Below, piece after piece: positions 37,580 to 47,136 of a stretch of DNA of 56,347 nucleotides. The notes beneath the pieces are model-generated. The model searched no databases and had not been told where the DNA came from. It was given only the letters and a program-made list of their open reading frames with translations. This stretch comes from an uncultured Bacteroidota bacterium (GTDB taxonomy: Bacteria > Bacteroidota > Bacteroidia > Flavobacteriales_D > Parvicellaceae). Each line of letters opens with the position of its first letter. Position 1 is the first letter of the stretch. The position numbers and the translations under genes were made by a program. The DNA lies in assembly GCA_902536695.1 (NCBI GenBank), contig CACAYQ010000004.1:1-56347 (forward strand), in the 5' to 3' direction.

Positions 37580-38478
37580 ACCGGTTAAAAAGTGTATTCT
37601 TTAATCTGAAAAAGTTTCTTGATCAAATCCCCCTCCCCGGTTTTGAAGGCATATCCATACTTAATCTATTTCAATTCTTGAAAGAAGTTTTTCAAAAAGG
37701 AAATTTTGCGTTACGAAGTGCAGCTGTTTCTTTTCGTTTTTTTATTGCCCTCTTTCCAACGCTTATTTTTTTACTCTCTCTTATTCCCTATTTACCTATA
37801 GAAGGCGTAAAGGATAACTTATTAGTTATGTCCGCTGAACTCATGCCTGCCGTAATTTATGATGTATTTGAATCCACGGTTAATGGACTTTTTACTAGAC
37901 GTTATAATGCGTTACTAAGTATTGGGTTTGTACTATCAATCTATTATGCTTCCTCTGGTATTAATACGTTGTTGACTGCGTTTTCACAGTCCTATCAAAT
38001 TAAACTTCAAAACAGCTACGTCAAGCAACAAATTTTATCGCTCGGCATTTTTCTTCTCATCATACTTATTTTCTTATCTGCAATTGCTCTTTCTATCTTT
38101 GGTAATTACTTAGCCAGCCATTTACATAGTAGTGGTATTGTGTATCTTTTGGATGTATTCCAAATCTTACTTCAAGTTCTGTTTGTGACATTTGGAATTG
38201 CCATTCTCTATCACTTTGGAAATCCGCATACTCGTAAATTTAAACTAATCAATGCAGGTACCCTATTTGCTACCATCGTTGTGTTTTTGGCCACAAAAGG
38301 ATTGTCTTTCTACTTCAGTAATTTTAATGTATATAACAAAATATATGGATCCATAGGTTCTCTACTTATTAGCCTTATATGGCTAAATGTGGTAAGCTAT
38401 GTACTAATTATTGGCTTTGAACTCTATACAAAAGCCAGTGAGATCAAAAAAAGATACAGCTCAGACCTAAAGTCCTAG
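37576..38478 (+). CDS. YihY/BrkB family inner-membrane protein
   Basis: The 300-residue protein has an N-terminal cytoplasmic region and about six transmembrane helices, as in YihY. The conserved segments are GNFALRSAAVSFRFFIALFPTLIF at about 35-58 (only part is diagnostic: SAAVSF...FIALFP), the loop YNALLSIGF, and NVYNKIYGSIGSLLISLIWL near residue 260. Members were once called ribonuclease BN in error; the true role is not known and transport or envelope functions have been suggested. The start ATG overlaps the wecB stop. The 3' end overlaps the convergent chalcone-isomerase-like gene by 12 bases. Confidence 0.9.
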   Translation: MNRLKSVFFNLKKFLDQIPLPGFEGISILNLFQFLKEVFQKGNFALRSAAVSFRFFIALFPTLIFLLSLIPYLPIEGVKDNLLVMSAELMPAVIYDVFESTVNGLFTRRYNALLSIGFVLSIYYASSGINTLLTAFSQSYQIKLQNSYVKQQILSLGIFLLIILIFLSAIALSIFGNYLASHLHSSGIVYLLDVFQILLQVLFVTFGIAILYHFGNPHTRKFKLINAGTLFATIVVFLATKGLSFYFSNFNVYNKIYGSIGSLLISLIWLNVVSYVLIIGFELYTKASEIKKRYSSDLKS

Positions 38479-39033
38479 CATATCTTCCTTCAAGCTGTCA
38501 TCTGCTGGGTTTCCACCCAACCAAATTCCAAATAATGCTTGTTTGAAAGGTAGTCCTGAAAATTTACCTCTTTCTTTTCCATTTTTATACAGATAAACGG
38601 CATCTCCAGCGTGGTAATTCAGCAATATTTCATCTCCTTTTACAAATTCATCACTGAGGTATTTTTTGAAATTGGCTACATCTTCAGGAGATGATTTTCC
38701 AGCTGTTGAATTTTTGAATCCATCTTCTAACGCTTCTGTAAAATTCTCTCTAGTCACCATGGATGATACGATGACAATTCGAATACCCATTTCTTCATCA
38801 GCCATAATCACTTTATCAGCATCATTTGTATTTGCTTTTACATACAATGCTCCAACATATAGATCAAGAAAACTATACTTTTCTCTTAGTCCACCTCCAT
38901 TTAGAACGGTATTTTGATTATTTATAGTCATAGTAGTAGGGAAGGGAACGTCCTCGATTTCTTTGGTTTGTGCCTCTGAGGTATGACTGGAAGCTATCAT
39001 CATTGCAATCAGGAATGGTTTAAAAATTTTCAT
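38467..39033 (-). CDS. Exported chalcone-isomerase-like protein
   Basis: This 188-residue protein has a signal peptide (MKIFKPFLIAMMIASSHTSEAQ, cleaved near residue 21) and a chalcone-isomerase-like domain of the bacterial type. Visible family marks are LNGGGLREKYSFLDLYVGALYV at about 44-65, and NYHAGDAVYLYKNGKERGK and ALFGIWLGGNPAD toward the end. The plant enzyme cyclises chalcones, but bacterial exported relatives have no proven activity and may bind fatty acids or other hydrophobic ligands. It is convergent with the YihY gene by a 12-base overlap and divergent from rsmE. Confidence 0.85.
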   Translation of the reverse strand: MKIFKPFLIAMMIASSHTSEAQTKEIEDVPFPTTMTINNQNTVLNGGGLREKYSFLDLYVGALYVKANTNDADKVIMADEEMGIRIVIVSSMVTRENFTEALEDGFKNSTAGKSSPEDVANFKKYLSDEFVKGDEILLNYHAGDAVYLYKNGKERGKFSGLPFKQALFGIWLGGNPADDSLKEDMLGL

Positions 39034-39109
39034 GTTTTTTTAATTAATATTTTGAATTAGTCTAATTTAAATGAAATTTTTAGCATTTCACAAAACTTAA
39101 ACAAATCTA

Positions 39110-39802
39110 ATGCCAAGATTTTACGTACCATCAATAGAAAATGAAGAATTAGAACTCTCTGAACTAGATTCTAAGCATGCTATACGTGTGTTAAGATTAA
39201 AAGAGGGTGATGATATTACCATTATGGATGGTAAGGGTATTTTGGCTGAAGGAGTGATTATAGATGTTCATGTGAAAAAGACCAAAGTCAAGGTCAACAG
39301 AGCTGATTTTTATGACCCCCCTTTAAAATTGATTTTAGCGTTATCTCCTACTAAAAGTAACGACCGTAATGAATGGATTATAGAGAAAGGAACGGAAATT
39401 GGTATGACGGATTGTTTTCCTATTTTTACCCATCATTCTGAGCGCAGAAAGTGGAATACAGATCGTATGCAAAAAATTGCAGTCTCGGCCATGAAACAAT
39501 CTGGAAACCCGTGGCTACCTAAACTTCATAAAGCACAGTTATTTGATGATTTTGTGACCACTGTTCCATTTGATGGAGTAAAGATGATAGCACATTGTAG
39601 TGAAGGACAAAAAACACGTTTAAATGAATTGGCCAATCCGCTAAAAAACCAACTGATACTAATAGGACCTGAAGGGGATTTTTCAATTGAAGAAATTGAA
39701 AAGGCAAAACAGCATAACTTCCAATTTGTAGATCTAGGTGATTTAACGCTAAGAACCGAAACTGCTTGTATTTCGGCACTTAGTGTAATGAAATTAGGTT
39801 AA
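39110..39802 (+). CDS. rsmE: 16S rRNA (uracil1498-N3)-methyltransferase RsmE
   Basis: RsmE methylates U1498 of 16S rRNA in the assembled 30S subunit. The 230-residue protein has an N-terminal PUA-like domain (RFYVPSI, HAIRVLRLKEGD) and a SPOUT domain with ALSPTKSNDRNEWIIEKGTEIG near 85-106, RSERR-like HSERRKW, and the SAM knot LIGPEGDFSIEEIE near 186-199 and GDLTLRTETACIS close to the end. All conserved segments are complete. It is convergent with purB, with only seven bases between the stops. Confidence 0.95.
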   Translation: MPRFYVPSIENEELELSELDSKHAIRVLRLKEGDDITIMDGKGILAEGVIIDVHVKKTKVKVNRADFYDPPLKLILALSPTKSNDRNEWIIEKGTEIGMTDCFPIFTHHSERRKWNTDRMQKIAVSAMKQSGNPWLPKLHKAQLFDDFVTTVPFDGVKMIAHCSEGQKTRLNELANPLKNQLILIGPEGDFSIEEIEKAKQHNFQFVDLGDLTLRTETACISALSVMKLG

Positions 39803-39809
39803 TCCAATA

Positions 39810-41159
39810 CTAAATTCCCGTGTAGTTTTGAGGCGTAATTTGATGTAACTCCTCTTTTAAAGCAGAAGAAACATCTAGATTGGAGATAAATGTTTGAATG
39901 GAAACTGCTGTGATTTGCTCATTACTTCTAGTCAAATCTTTCAGCATTTCGTAAGGATTGGGAATACCTTCTCTTCTTAAAATAGTTTGTATAGCTTCAG
40001 CCACCACTGCCCAATTATCTTCTAAATCTTGTTGTAGAGCAGATTCATTTAATAATAGTTTTCCTAGTCCCTTTTGAATAGAAGATAAGGCTATAATACC
40101 ATGCCCAATGGGCACACCTATATTCCGTAAGACTGTACTATCTGTTAAGTCTCGTTGTAATCGGCTGATTGGTAATTTAGCGCTTAGGTGTTCAAATACG
40201 GCATTAGCTAACCCTAGATTTCCTTCTGCATTTTCAAAATCAATTGGATTTACTTTGTGAGGCATGGCTGAAGATCCTACTTCTCCTTTCTTAATTTTCT
40301 GTTTAAAATAATCCATTGAGATGTAAGTCCAGATATCTCTGCATAAATCAATCAAAATAGTATTGATTCTTTTTAGCCCATCAAATAAAGAGGCCATGTG
40401 GTCGTAATGTTCTATTTGGGTAGTAGTCGCAGATCTGGATATCCCTAATTTATCTCGTAAAAAATCATTTCCAAAAGTGGCCCAGTCAACATCAGGATAA
40501 GCTACATGGTGAGCATTAAAATTTCCGGTAGCTCCACCAAATTTACCGGCATACGTCACCGCTTTTAACATTTTCATTTGTTCTTGTAATCGTTCTACAA
40601 ACACATGAATTTCTTTTCCTAATCTAGTAGGAGATGCTGGTTGACCATGGGTTTTGGCTAACATAGGAATGTGAGACCATTCCTTTGCTAAAGAGGAAAG
40701 GCTACTTATCAATTTATTGATGGAAGGAAAATAGGTTTCCTCCATGCAGTCTTTGAGTGACATCGGAATAGCCGTATTGTTGATGTCCTGAGAAGTAAGA
40801 CCGAAGTGAATAAACTCTTTGGATGCTCCCCAGATGGAATCCTCCATTTTTTCTTTGATGAAATACTCAACCGCTTTTACATCATGATTGGTTACTTTTT
40901 CAATTTCCTTAACCTTTCTAGCATCATCGTCATTGAAGTTTTGGTACAGAGACCTTAAGGCATCAAATAGATTACGATCCACATTTTCTAGTTGTGGCAG
41001 GGAAGATTCGCATAAAGCAATAAAATATTCTACTTCCACTTTAATTCTATACTTTATTAAGGATGCCTCAGAAAAATATTGGACTAAATTTTCAGTCTTA
41101 CTTTGGTATCTACCATCTATCGGACTTATAGCATGTAAGGAATCAGGCATGGATTTCAT
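39810..41159 (-). CDS. purB: Adenylosuccinate lyase PurB
   Basis: PurB catalyses two beta-eliminations in purine synthesis: SAICAR to AICAR and adenylosuccinate to AMP. The 449-residue protein is of the E. coli PurB length class. The fumarase/aspartase superfamily signature SSAMPHKVNPIDFEN is seen near residue 290, with TSQDINNT near 130 and KTHGQPASPT near 165. Its N-terminus LHAISPIDGRYQ is standard. An ATG three codons in (41150) is an alternative start. It is divergent from the EI24 gene, with a 90-base gap. Confidence 0.97.
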   Translation of the reverse strand: MKSMPDSLHAISPIDGRYQSKTENLVQYFSEASLIKYRIKVEVEYFIALCESSLPQLENVDRNLFDALRSLYQNFNDDDARKVKEIEKVTNHDVKAVEYFIKEKMEDSIWGASKEFIHFGLTSQDINNTAIPMSLKDCMEETYFPSINKLISSLSSLAKEWSHIPMLAKTHGQPASPTRLGKEIHVFVERLQEQMKMLKAVTYAGKFGGATGNFNAHHVAYPDVDWATFGNDFLRDKLGISRSATTTQIEHYDHMASLFDGLKRINTILIDLCRDIWTYISMDYFKQKIKKGEVGSSAMPHKVNPIDFENAEGNLGLANAVFEHLSAKLPISRLQRDLTDSTVLRNIGVPIGHGIIALSSIQKGLGKLLLNESALQQDLEDNWAVVAEAIQTILRREGIPNPYEMLKDLTRSNEQITAVSIQTFISNLDVSSALKEELHQITPQNYTGI

Positions 41160-41249
41160 TTTAGGCTTACAAATTTAACAATATGAACTACACATCACCA
41201 CATTTATCAATTCATATTATATTTATTTAAAAATGGATTCATTCAAATC

Positions 41250-42098
41250 ATGATAAAAGATTTCACCCTTGGTATTCGTTGCTATGTAGAGGCCTGGAAA
41301 TTTCTTTTTAAGAAAAACTTTTGGTGGTATGCTTTAATTCCTTTGGTGGTGTTTTTAGGCATTTTTTACTTAGGAAACCTTCTTAAAGATGTAAACTACT
41401 TCTACCTTCCTAGTAAAGAAGATGGAATGGGTATTAGTATAGCCTTCTATTTTTTAGATGGTATTATTCTACTAATTGCATTTGCTCTACTCAATTTCAC
41501 CCGGTACATCATGTTGGCATTTGTTTCACCTGTTCTGTCTGTAGTATCCCAACGAACTGAAAAATTATTGAATGACAAAAAGTATGGCTTTTCATTTCGT
41601 CAAATTATAAGAGATGTAAAACGAGCATTAAAACTCATATCCAGAAATTTGATTGTGGAAGCTTTAACAATATTGGGCATAATAGCTCTTTTTTGGTTGA
41701 TTAATTTCTTTTTGAAAGAGTATGAGAGTATTTTAAATGCATTAGAAAATGTACTCATTATCATCATTGGATTTTATTATTATGGGTTTTCCTTCATGGA
41801 CTACAATCTTGAGAGATGGAAAATCGATGAAAAAGAAAGTATAAAATTTGTGAGAAAGCACAAAGGATTGGCATTGTCTATAGGTGCAGTTTTCACACCC
41901 ATATTTCACTACCTCAATCAGTTCATATCCTCATACAGTCAAACTACATCAAATGATTATGAGTTTTTAGTGATTGTATTTTTGTGTGCATTAATTAGTG
42001 CTTTATTACCCATTTGGTCAATGGTAGCCAGTACCCTAGCTATGGAAAAAATCACTTATTTGGATGTTAATTTCCCTAAAATTGAAGAAAATCCTTAA
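41250..42098 (+). CDS. EI24/CysZ-like multi-pass membrane protein
   Basis: The 282-residue protein has four or five long hydrophobic helices and the EI24-family N-terminus (DFTLGIRCYVEAWKFLFKK then WWYALIPLVVF). EI24-like proteins include CysZ, a sulfate transporter, but Bacteroidota members are not characterised, so sulfate uptake cannot be claimed. A positively charged cytoplasmic segment (residues 105-135) and the late SIGAVFTPI region fit the family. It is followed after 10 bases by a TPR/PD40 protein and is likely co-transcribed with it. Confidence 0.8.
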   Translation: MIKDFTLGIRCYVEAWKFLFKKNFWWYALIPLVVFLGIFYLGNLLKDVNYFYLPSKEDGMGISIAFYFLDGIILLIAFALLNFTRYIMLAFVSPVLSVVSQRTEKLLNDKKYGFSFRQIIRDVKRALKLISRNLIVEALTILGIIALFWLINFFLKEYESILNALENVLIIIIGFYYYGFSFMDYNLERWKIDEKESIKFVRKHKGLALSIGAVFTPIFHYLNQFISSYSQTTSNDYEFLVIVFLCALISALLPIWSMVASTLAMEKITYLDVNFPKIEENP

Positions 42099-42108
42099 TT
42101 TTAGTTCA

Positions 42109-43476
42109 GTGAAAAATCCAATATCATTTTATAGAATTTTTATTTCTTTTTTGTTTTTGACAGGGCCTATTACCACAATGAGTCAGGATAATAGTTTTTT
42201 TGAAAAAACTAAAATTCAACATAAAATAAATGAGGCGCGTCACAATTTTATCCAAGGAAATTTGAAGTCAGCTTTATTAAATTACAAGGAAGCAATAGCA
42301 CTAAATCCATCTAATGTAAAAGCCGAATATGGGCTAGCAGAATGTTATTATAAACTCCAAAACTATAAGAAAGCCAAATTTCATGCTGAAAAAGCATATC
42401 TAGCTGATCCCAAAATAGATGATGATATACTATTCTTACTAGGAAGGACTTATTTTAGATTAAATGAGATCACAAAAGCAAAACAAAAGTTGAGTCAATT
42501 TAAGGAAATGACGAAATCTAAATCCAAACTTAAAGATTATGGTGTAGACTTAAAATTAGCTCAAATTGCATATGCTGAAACGGCAAAAGTGAACGAAAAG
42601 ATTGTGATTGAGAACATGGGAAATATACTCAATTCAAGTGCACCCGAATTTGCCCCTGCCATTAGCAACGATGGAAAATATTTACTTTTCACTTCTCGAA
42701 GAGCAGATACTAAGGGAGGTGGAATTGATCATTATTTTGACCACAATTATTTTTCAGATATATATCTTTCAAAATGGGATGCCAATACCAAGACTTGGTC
42801 TGAACCATCCAACCTACTTGGGAAAATGAATACAGAATTTCACGATGGAAATTTGAGTTTTACAGCTGATAACTCTATTCTTATCTACAGAAACATTTAC
42901 AATGTGACTAGAAGCGGTGATATCTACCAATCCTCTTACAGTGGAGACGGGAATTGGGGTACACCTAAACCCATACTACATCGAGACAAAGCCATTAGCC
43001 ATAAAATAAACTCCTCATACTTTGAAAGTTCTGCGAGTATGACTGAAGATGAAAAATACATCTACTTTGTCTCTGAAAGACCAACTGGAAAAGGACAAAC
43101 AGATATTTATTATGTAGAAAAAAAAGGCAAATCTTATTCTGAACCTGTTCCAGTTGGAGATCACATCAATACAGCTGGGGATGAAAAATGCGTATTCATT
43201 CACCCTTCTGGAAAGGTGCTGTTTTTTACTTCAAACGGTAGAATTGAAAGTATGGGGAGTTATGATATTTACTATTGTACCAAAGACGAAAATGGACAAT
43301 GGAATAACCCTATAAATATGGGAGCCCCTATTAACACTTCGTTGGAAGAAAAAACAATTAATGTCTCTAAGGATGGGAAAACAGCATATATAGGTGCTTA
43401 TTATGACATCAAAAATCAAGGAGATGCGGACTTGTATCAGATTGATATTTCTTCTTTTAATTTTAATGTAGAATAG
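42109..43476 (+). CDS. Exported TPR and PD40 (WD40-like) repeat protein
   Basis: The 455-residue protein is exported: a hydrophobic signal (residues 7-25) ends near TTMSQDNS. Residues 40-140 form about three TPR repeats (ALLNYKEAIALNPSNVKAEY and similar helices). Residues 165-450 carry repeated PD40 blades, e.g. APAISNDGKYLLFTSRRAD, SFTADNSILIY, MTEDEKYIYFVSERP and HPSGKVLFFTSNG. This is the front half of the Bacteroidota TPR-PD40-OmpA proteins such as PorE of the type IX secretion system, but the peptidoglycan-binding OmpA domain is missing. GTG at 42109 is chosen; an ATG at 42064 would overlap the upstream gene. It likely works with the next protein in the envelope. Confidence 0.75.
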   Translation: MKNPISFYRIFISFLFLTGPITTMSQDNSFFEKTKIQHKINEARHNFIQGNLKSALLNYKEAIALNPSNVKAEYGLAECYYKLQNYKKAKFHAEKAYLADPKIDDDILFLLGRTYFRLNEITKAKQKLSQFKEMTKSKSKLKDYGVDLKLAQIAYAETAKVNEKIVIENMGNILNSSAPEFAPAISNDGKYLLFTSRRADTKGGGIDHYFDHNYFSDIYLSKWDANTKTWSEPSNLLGKMNTEFHDGNLSFTADNSILIYRNIYNVTRSGDIYQSSYSGDGNWGTPKPILHRDKAISHKINSSYFESSASMTEDEKYIYFVSERPTGKGQTDIYYVEKKGKSYSEPVPVGDHINTAGDEKCVFIHPSGKVLFFTSNGRIESMGSYDIYYCTKDENGQWNNPINMGAPINTSLEEKTINVSKDGKTAYIGAYYDIKNQGDADLYQIDISSFNFNVE

Positions 43477-43483
43477 CATCATC

Positions 43484-44740
43484 ATGAAAAAATTCACTTT
43501 GACACTTTGCTTATGGTTAACCTTTTCAATGTCCTTTTCTCAGGATGATCAAGATTATACCAACGGAAATCAGTATGTTATTTCAAGATATGACGGAGGC
43601 GAATATATAGGTGAAATCATTTCTGACGATGGTAGAGAAATCTTAATTATCACTCAGTCAATAGGTAAAATATATATCCGAAAATCAATGATCTCCAGCA
43701 TAAAAAAAATCGAAAATGGAGAAATAACCTACGATGAAGATTACAAAGCTACTGGACCTTTCACCACTAGATATTATTTTACGAATAACGCATTACCAAT
43801 TAAGAAAAATGAAAACTATGCCATGATAAATCTTTTTGGTCCAGAGATTCAACTTTCTGTAACTAATAGTACATCTATTGGAATTATGGCCTCCTGGATA
43901 GCAAGCCCGATTGGAGTTGTATTAAAACAACAATTACTTTCTAAAAATACTTTTCATCTGTCATTAGGTACGATTATGGGAACCTCTGGCTACATTGAAC
44001 AAGGAAGTATTTTTGGCGGATTACACTGGTTAACCGCTACTTTTGGAGATCGATCGACTAATATCAGTTTTTCTGGTGGTCTGGGATACATGAAATGGCC
44101 AAGTGCACAAAACTCATCTATTATGAACAATCAACGAAGAATCGGAGAAAATTATGGATATGATTTCAATGATGAGTCACACCCATACTATGTGCCTGAA
44201 AATCCATATGATACTACGACCACATCATACAACTCTATTTGGGGATGGGGTGGATATTATGGATATGATAGAAGAGAACAAGCGCTTAGAGACGAACTAT
44301 ACGCTACTAACTATTATTCCAATTTTAATACGGAAATATTTCAATTCAAAGATTTTCAACTGGCCAGTCTGTTTAGTATTTCTGCCATCACTCCTATTGG
44401 CAAAAAAGCCAGTTTTATTTTTGACTCTATGATCATTAGTCGAAACAAGAAACAGTTAAAATATACTGGTGAAAGAGAAATAGACATAGATTATACCGTT
44501 TATAATACGCTGACAGGTCTAGATGACCAATATGATCAAACTATTTTAGTAGGAACTGATCCAGTCATTTCAGACGACACTTATAATCACACCACGCTAA
44601 TTTTTATGCCTGCAGTTCGATTCAGTAAAAGTTTTGAAAAGGCATTTCAGATATCGCTCGCTGGTTTTATTGATATTCATGAACTGAATGGTACTATTTC
44701 AGCCCCAGTCCCTACCATTTCTTGGTTGAGGAAATTTTAA
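43484..44740 (+). CDS. Exported protein, probably outer-membrane beta-barrel-like
   Basis: I do not recognise a named family. The 418-residue protein begins with a clear signal peptide (MKKFTLTLCLWLTFSMSFSQ, cleavage after residue 19 or so). Residues 25-85 look like a small beta-rich domain (RYDGGEYIGEIISDDG and ILIITQSIGKIYI). From about residue 110 to the end alternating hydrophobic strands end with aromatic residues, and the C-terminal residue is Phe (SWLRKF), both as in outer-membrane barrels. A Tyr/Asp/Gly-rich stretch lies near residues 225-270. It starts 7 bases after the PD40 gene and may be its partner. Confidence 0.6.
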   Translation: MKKFTLTLCLWLTFSMSFSQDDQDYTNGNQYVISRYDGGEYIGEIISDDGREILIITQSIGKIYIRKSMISSIKKIENGEITYDEDYKATGPFTTRYYFTNNALPIKKNENYAMINLFGPEIQLSVTNSTSIGIMASWIASPIGVVLKQQLLSKNTFHLSLGTIMGTSGYIEQGSIFGGLHWLTATFGDRSTNISFSGGLGYMKWPSAQNSSIMNNQRRIGENYGYDFNDESHPYYVPENPYDTTTTSYNSIWGWGGYYGYDRREQALRDELYATNYYSNFNTEIFQFKDFQLASLFSISAITPIGKKASFIFDSMIISRNKKQLKYTGEREIDIDYTVYNTLTGLDDQYDQTILVGTDPVISDDTYNHTTLIFMPAVRFSKSFEKAFQISLAGFIDIHELNGTISAPVPTISWLRKF

Positions 44741-44791
44741 TTCGTTTTTTTATCCTTGCTCAAAATAATGTTAGTTATTTGTACTGTCGTC

Positions 44792-46474
44792 ATGAATAAA
44801 TTTACATATATATCATTAGTAATAGTCTTACTAGTTTCTTGTGGTAATCAAAAATCAAAAAATCTTAGTTACCAGGAACTTAAAATTTTGAATAAATTCC
44901 CAGTTGAAGGTGAATCTAAAAAAGTGATGTTTGTTTATGATCACGATACTATTGAAACTAAGGTTAAAAAGAATCAAAATTGTTATTTCGTAAATAATAA
45001 AAGGGGCAAAAGAATTCTCAGAAAAAAAAAGTTTAGGTTAACTCCTATACTTTCTGAAAATGAGCTAAAAGCCGCAGAATCAATCATTGCATTAAATAAC
45101 AAGTTCAGAGAAAACGAATTGATTGCAATCAATACTGAAATCTTAATAATAGACAACTGTACTTTTCTTTTTCAAGAAGAAGTAAACAAGAATCTTATTG
45201 AATCAAATAAAAGAAGAGATGGTTTAATTCTTCAATTATTAAAACATAAAACAAAATTTTCAATTAAAGCTCTAAAAGCAGAAAGTTTTGACTCACAATT
45301 GAAAATAGATTTAGAAAAATTAATTAATAAAAATGAAGTCGACTCAAAAAGCTTTAATATTCACAAAACACAAAAAGCATATGAAATAGTAAAATCTTTT
45401 GGCTTTGATGTCATGCCTGAATATTTTTATTTGAACCCATTAATAAATAAATTAGAACCTATTTTTTATGTTTCATTGCAAAATGATTCATTCCCTATCC
45501 AGTCAGATTTTTTTGTGTCTGAGGAGAAAATTGACTCCACTTTTTTAAAATATTTCAAAGTAGATAGCGATAATATTTTAAGATTAATCAATGATCATCC
45601 AGTAATCGAAAAAAGCATTATTATTCCTAAAGGGTTCAAAACCGTTATAAATAAGGGACAAAAAATTGATTTAATAAATAATAGCTCCATAATTTCTCAC
45701 AGTCCATGGATTTGTAATGGGTCAAAGGATAGTATTATTACAATCTTTTCAAGTGATAGTTCTGCAAAGGGCATACATATTTTTCATGAAGATGATACAT
45801 CCATTTTCAATTTTATTTCTGTTAACAATTTTAATTCATTTAGTGACAATTATTTTTGGTCTCTCCCAAGTGCATTTACCATACATGAAGGACATACGAA
45901 AATTAATAACTCACAGTTCAAAAAACTAAATAGTGAAGATGCTATTAATTTGTTTAGGTGCAATTATGAAATGAACAACTCTACAATTGAAAATACGTTT
46001 TCTGATGCCTTTGATGCTGATTTTTCTTATGGAACAATTGACAATTGTGAATTTACAAACTGTGGAAATGATGGAGTAGATATCTCAGGCGGTAAATCAA
46101 CTATTTCAAATTCTACATTTATGGACATTAGTGATAAAGCACTGAGTGCAGGAGAAGAAAGTAGAATGGAAATAAACAATTGTCAAATTATAAACTCGTC
46201 TCTTTCAATAATTTCAAAAGATCTATCTATTACAAAGAGTACTAATAATAAAATTCAAGATTGTCAGATAGCTTATTGTGCCTTCAAAAAAAAGAATGAA
46301 TTTGGTTCAGCTCACATTATATCAAGAAACGATATTGTTGAAGGATATGAAAGAAAAACTTTGATAGAATTTGGTTCCTCATTAGTTATAAATGATTCAT
46401 TGTATCTTAATTATGAAGAAGATGTTTCTGAATTACTTTATGGAAAGATATATGGTAAGAAGACAATTAAATAA
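44792..46474 (+). CDS. Lipoprotein with partial CotH region and parallel beta-helix
   Basis: The 560-residue protein has a lipobox (LLVSC, lipid-bearing Cys17). Its residues 120-160 hold a CotH-like motif (FLFQEEVNKNLIESNKRRDG) but the upstream kinase-like strands seen in the full paralogue at 33516 are missing. From about residue 280 to 540 repeated turns of a right-handed parallel beta-helix follow: PKGFKTVINKG, INLFRCNYEMNNS, SDAFDADFSYG, NCGNDGVDISGG and KALSAGEESRMEINNC. This tail is usually fused to CotH in Bacteroidota. ATG 44792 is chosen because it directly starts the signal peptide; a TTG at 44756 is in frame. DUF4956 and a pyrophosphatase-like gene follow. Function unknown, a surface-bound phosphoryl-transfer role is speculation. 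Confidence 0.68.
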   Translation: MNKFTYISLVIVLLVSCGNQKSKNLSYQELKILNKFPVEGESKKVMFVYDHDTIETKVKKNQNCYFVNNKRGKRILRKKKFRLTPILSENELKAAESIIALNNKFRENELIAINTEILIIDNCTFLFQEEVNKNLIESNKRRDGLILQLLKHKTKFSIKALKAESFDSQLKIDLEKLINKNEVDSKSFNIHKTQKAYEIVKSFGFDVMPEYFYLNPLINKLEPIFYVSLQNDSFPIQSDFFVSEEKIDSTFLKYFKVDSDNILRLINDHPVIEKSIIIPKGFKTVINKGQKIDLINNSSIISHSPWICNGSKDSIITIFSSDSSAKGIHIFHEDDTSIFNFISVNNFNSFSDNYFWSLPSAFTIHEGHTKINNSQFKKLNSEDAINLFRCNYEMNNSTIENTFSDAFDADFSYGTIDNCEFTNCGNDGVDISGGKSTISNSTFMDISDKALSAGEESRMEINNCQIINSSLSIISKDLSITKSTNNKIQDCQIAYCAFKKKNEFGSAHIISRNDIVEGYERKTLIEFGSSLVINDSLYLNYEEDVSELLYGKIYGKKTIK

Positions 46475-46521
46475 CATAATTTTTTAATAAATAATATTAC
46501 AGAATTTAAATACAATTTGAC

Positions 46522-47136
46522 ATGGAAATTTTTGGTATTGAACTTTTTAAAGAATTTTTTAACGGGGAAGATTTTGGTAAACTTATATTCAAATTTTCTA
46601 TAAATTTCTTCTTTCTTTCTATTATAGTTAGGACAATTTATTACAGAACTAAAGATGACAAAGATTATGTTTTCACTTTTTTCATGTTTAATATTCTCAC
46701 CTTTTTCATTTGCTATTTGCTTAGAAAGGTTCCTATGGAAATGGGATTTGCTTTAGGCCTATTTGCAGTTTTTGGGATCTTAAGATACAGAACAGAGGCA
46801 ATCCCAATTAGGCAAATGACCTATCTATTTATTGTAATCGGAATTTCTATGATTAATGCGCTAACAAATAAGTCAGTGAGCATTTTCGAAATTATTTTTA
46901 CAAATGGATTTATTGTGTTCATAACATTTATGATTGATAGATATTGGTTTCAAACACGGGAATTAAGTAAATCTATTTTATATGAAAAAATCGAATTAAT
47001 TAAACCAGAAAAAGAAAATGAATTAATAGAGGATTTAAAAAAAAGAACTGGTCTTCCAGTGCACGGAGTAAAAATTAATAAAATTGATTTTTTAAGAGAT
47101 GTTGCATCAGTTACAATATTTTATTATTATGACTAA
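46522..47136 (+). CDS. DUF4956 family membrane protein
   Basis: The 204-residue protein has four transmembrane helices in residues 20-140 and a cytoplasmic C-terminal domain. The family signature GLFAVFGILRYRTEAIPIR is seen at residues 79-97, with QMTYLFIVIG after it. In many bacteria DUF4956 genes sit next to CotH and to a VTC-type polyphosphate polymerase, and a part in phosphate-polymer metabolism has been inferred. Here no VTC gene is present, but a pyrophosphatase-like gene follows. The stop codon lies inside the first copy of a 19-bp tandem duplication and 11 bases before the next start. Confidence 0.85.
   Translation: MEIFGIELFKEFFNGEDFGKLIFKFSINFFFLSIIVRTIYYRTKDDKDYVFTFFMFNILTFFICYLLRKVPMEMGFALGLFAVFGILRYRTEAIPIRQMTYLFIVIGISMINALTNKSVSIFEIIFTNGFIVFITFMIDRYWFQTRELSKSILYEKIELIKPEKENELIEDLKKRTGLPVHGVKINKIDFLRDVASVTIFYYYD

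Noticed and set aside
41170-41177. TAAATTTG on the minus strand before purB as a promoter
   Set aside because: No -33 TTG at an acceptable spacing and the transcript would start only about five bases before the ATG.
44154-44432. Open frame of 92 codons inside the 418-aa protein gene
   Set aside because: It overlaps a gene with a clear signal peptide and consistent reading frame; composition (Met, His rich) is a shadow.
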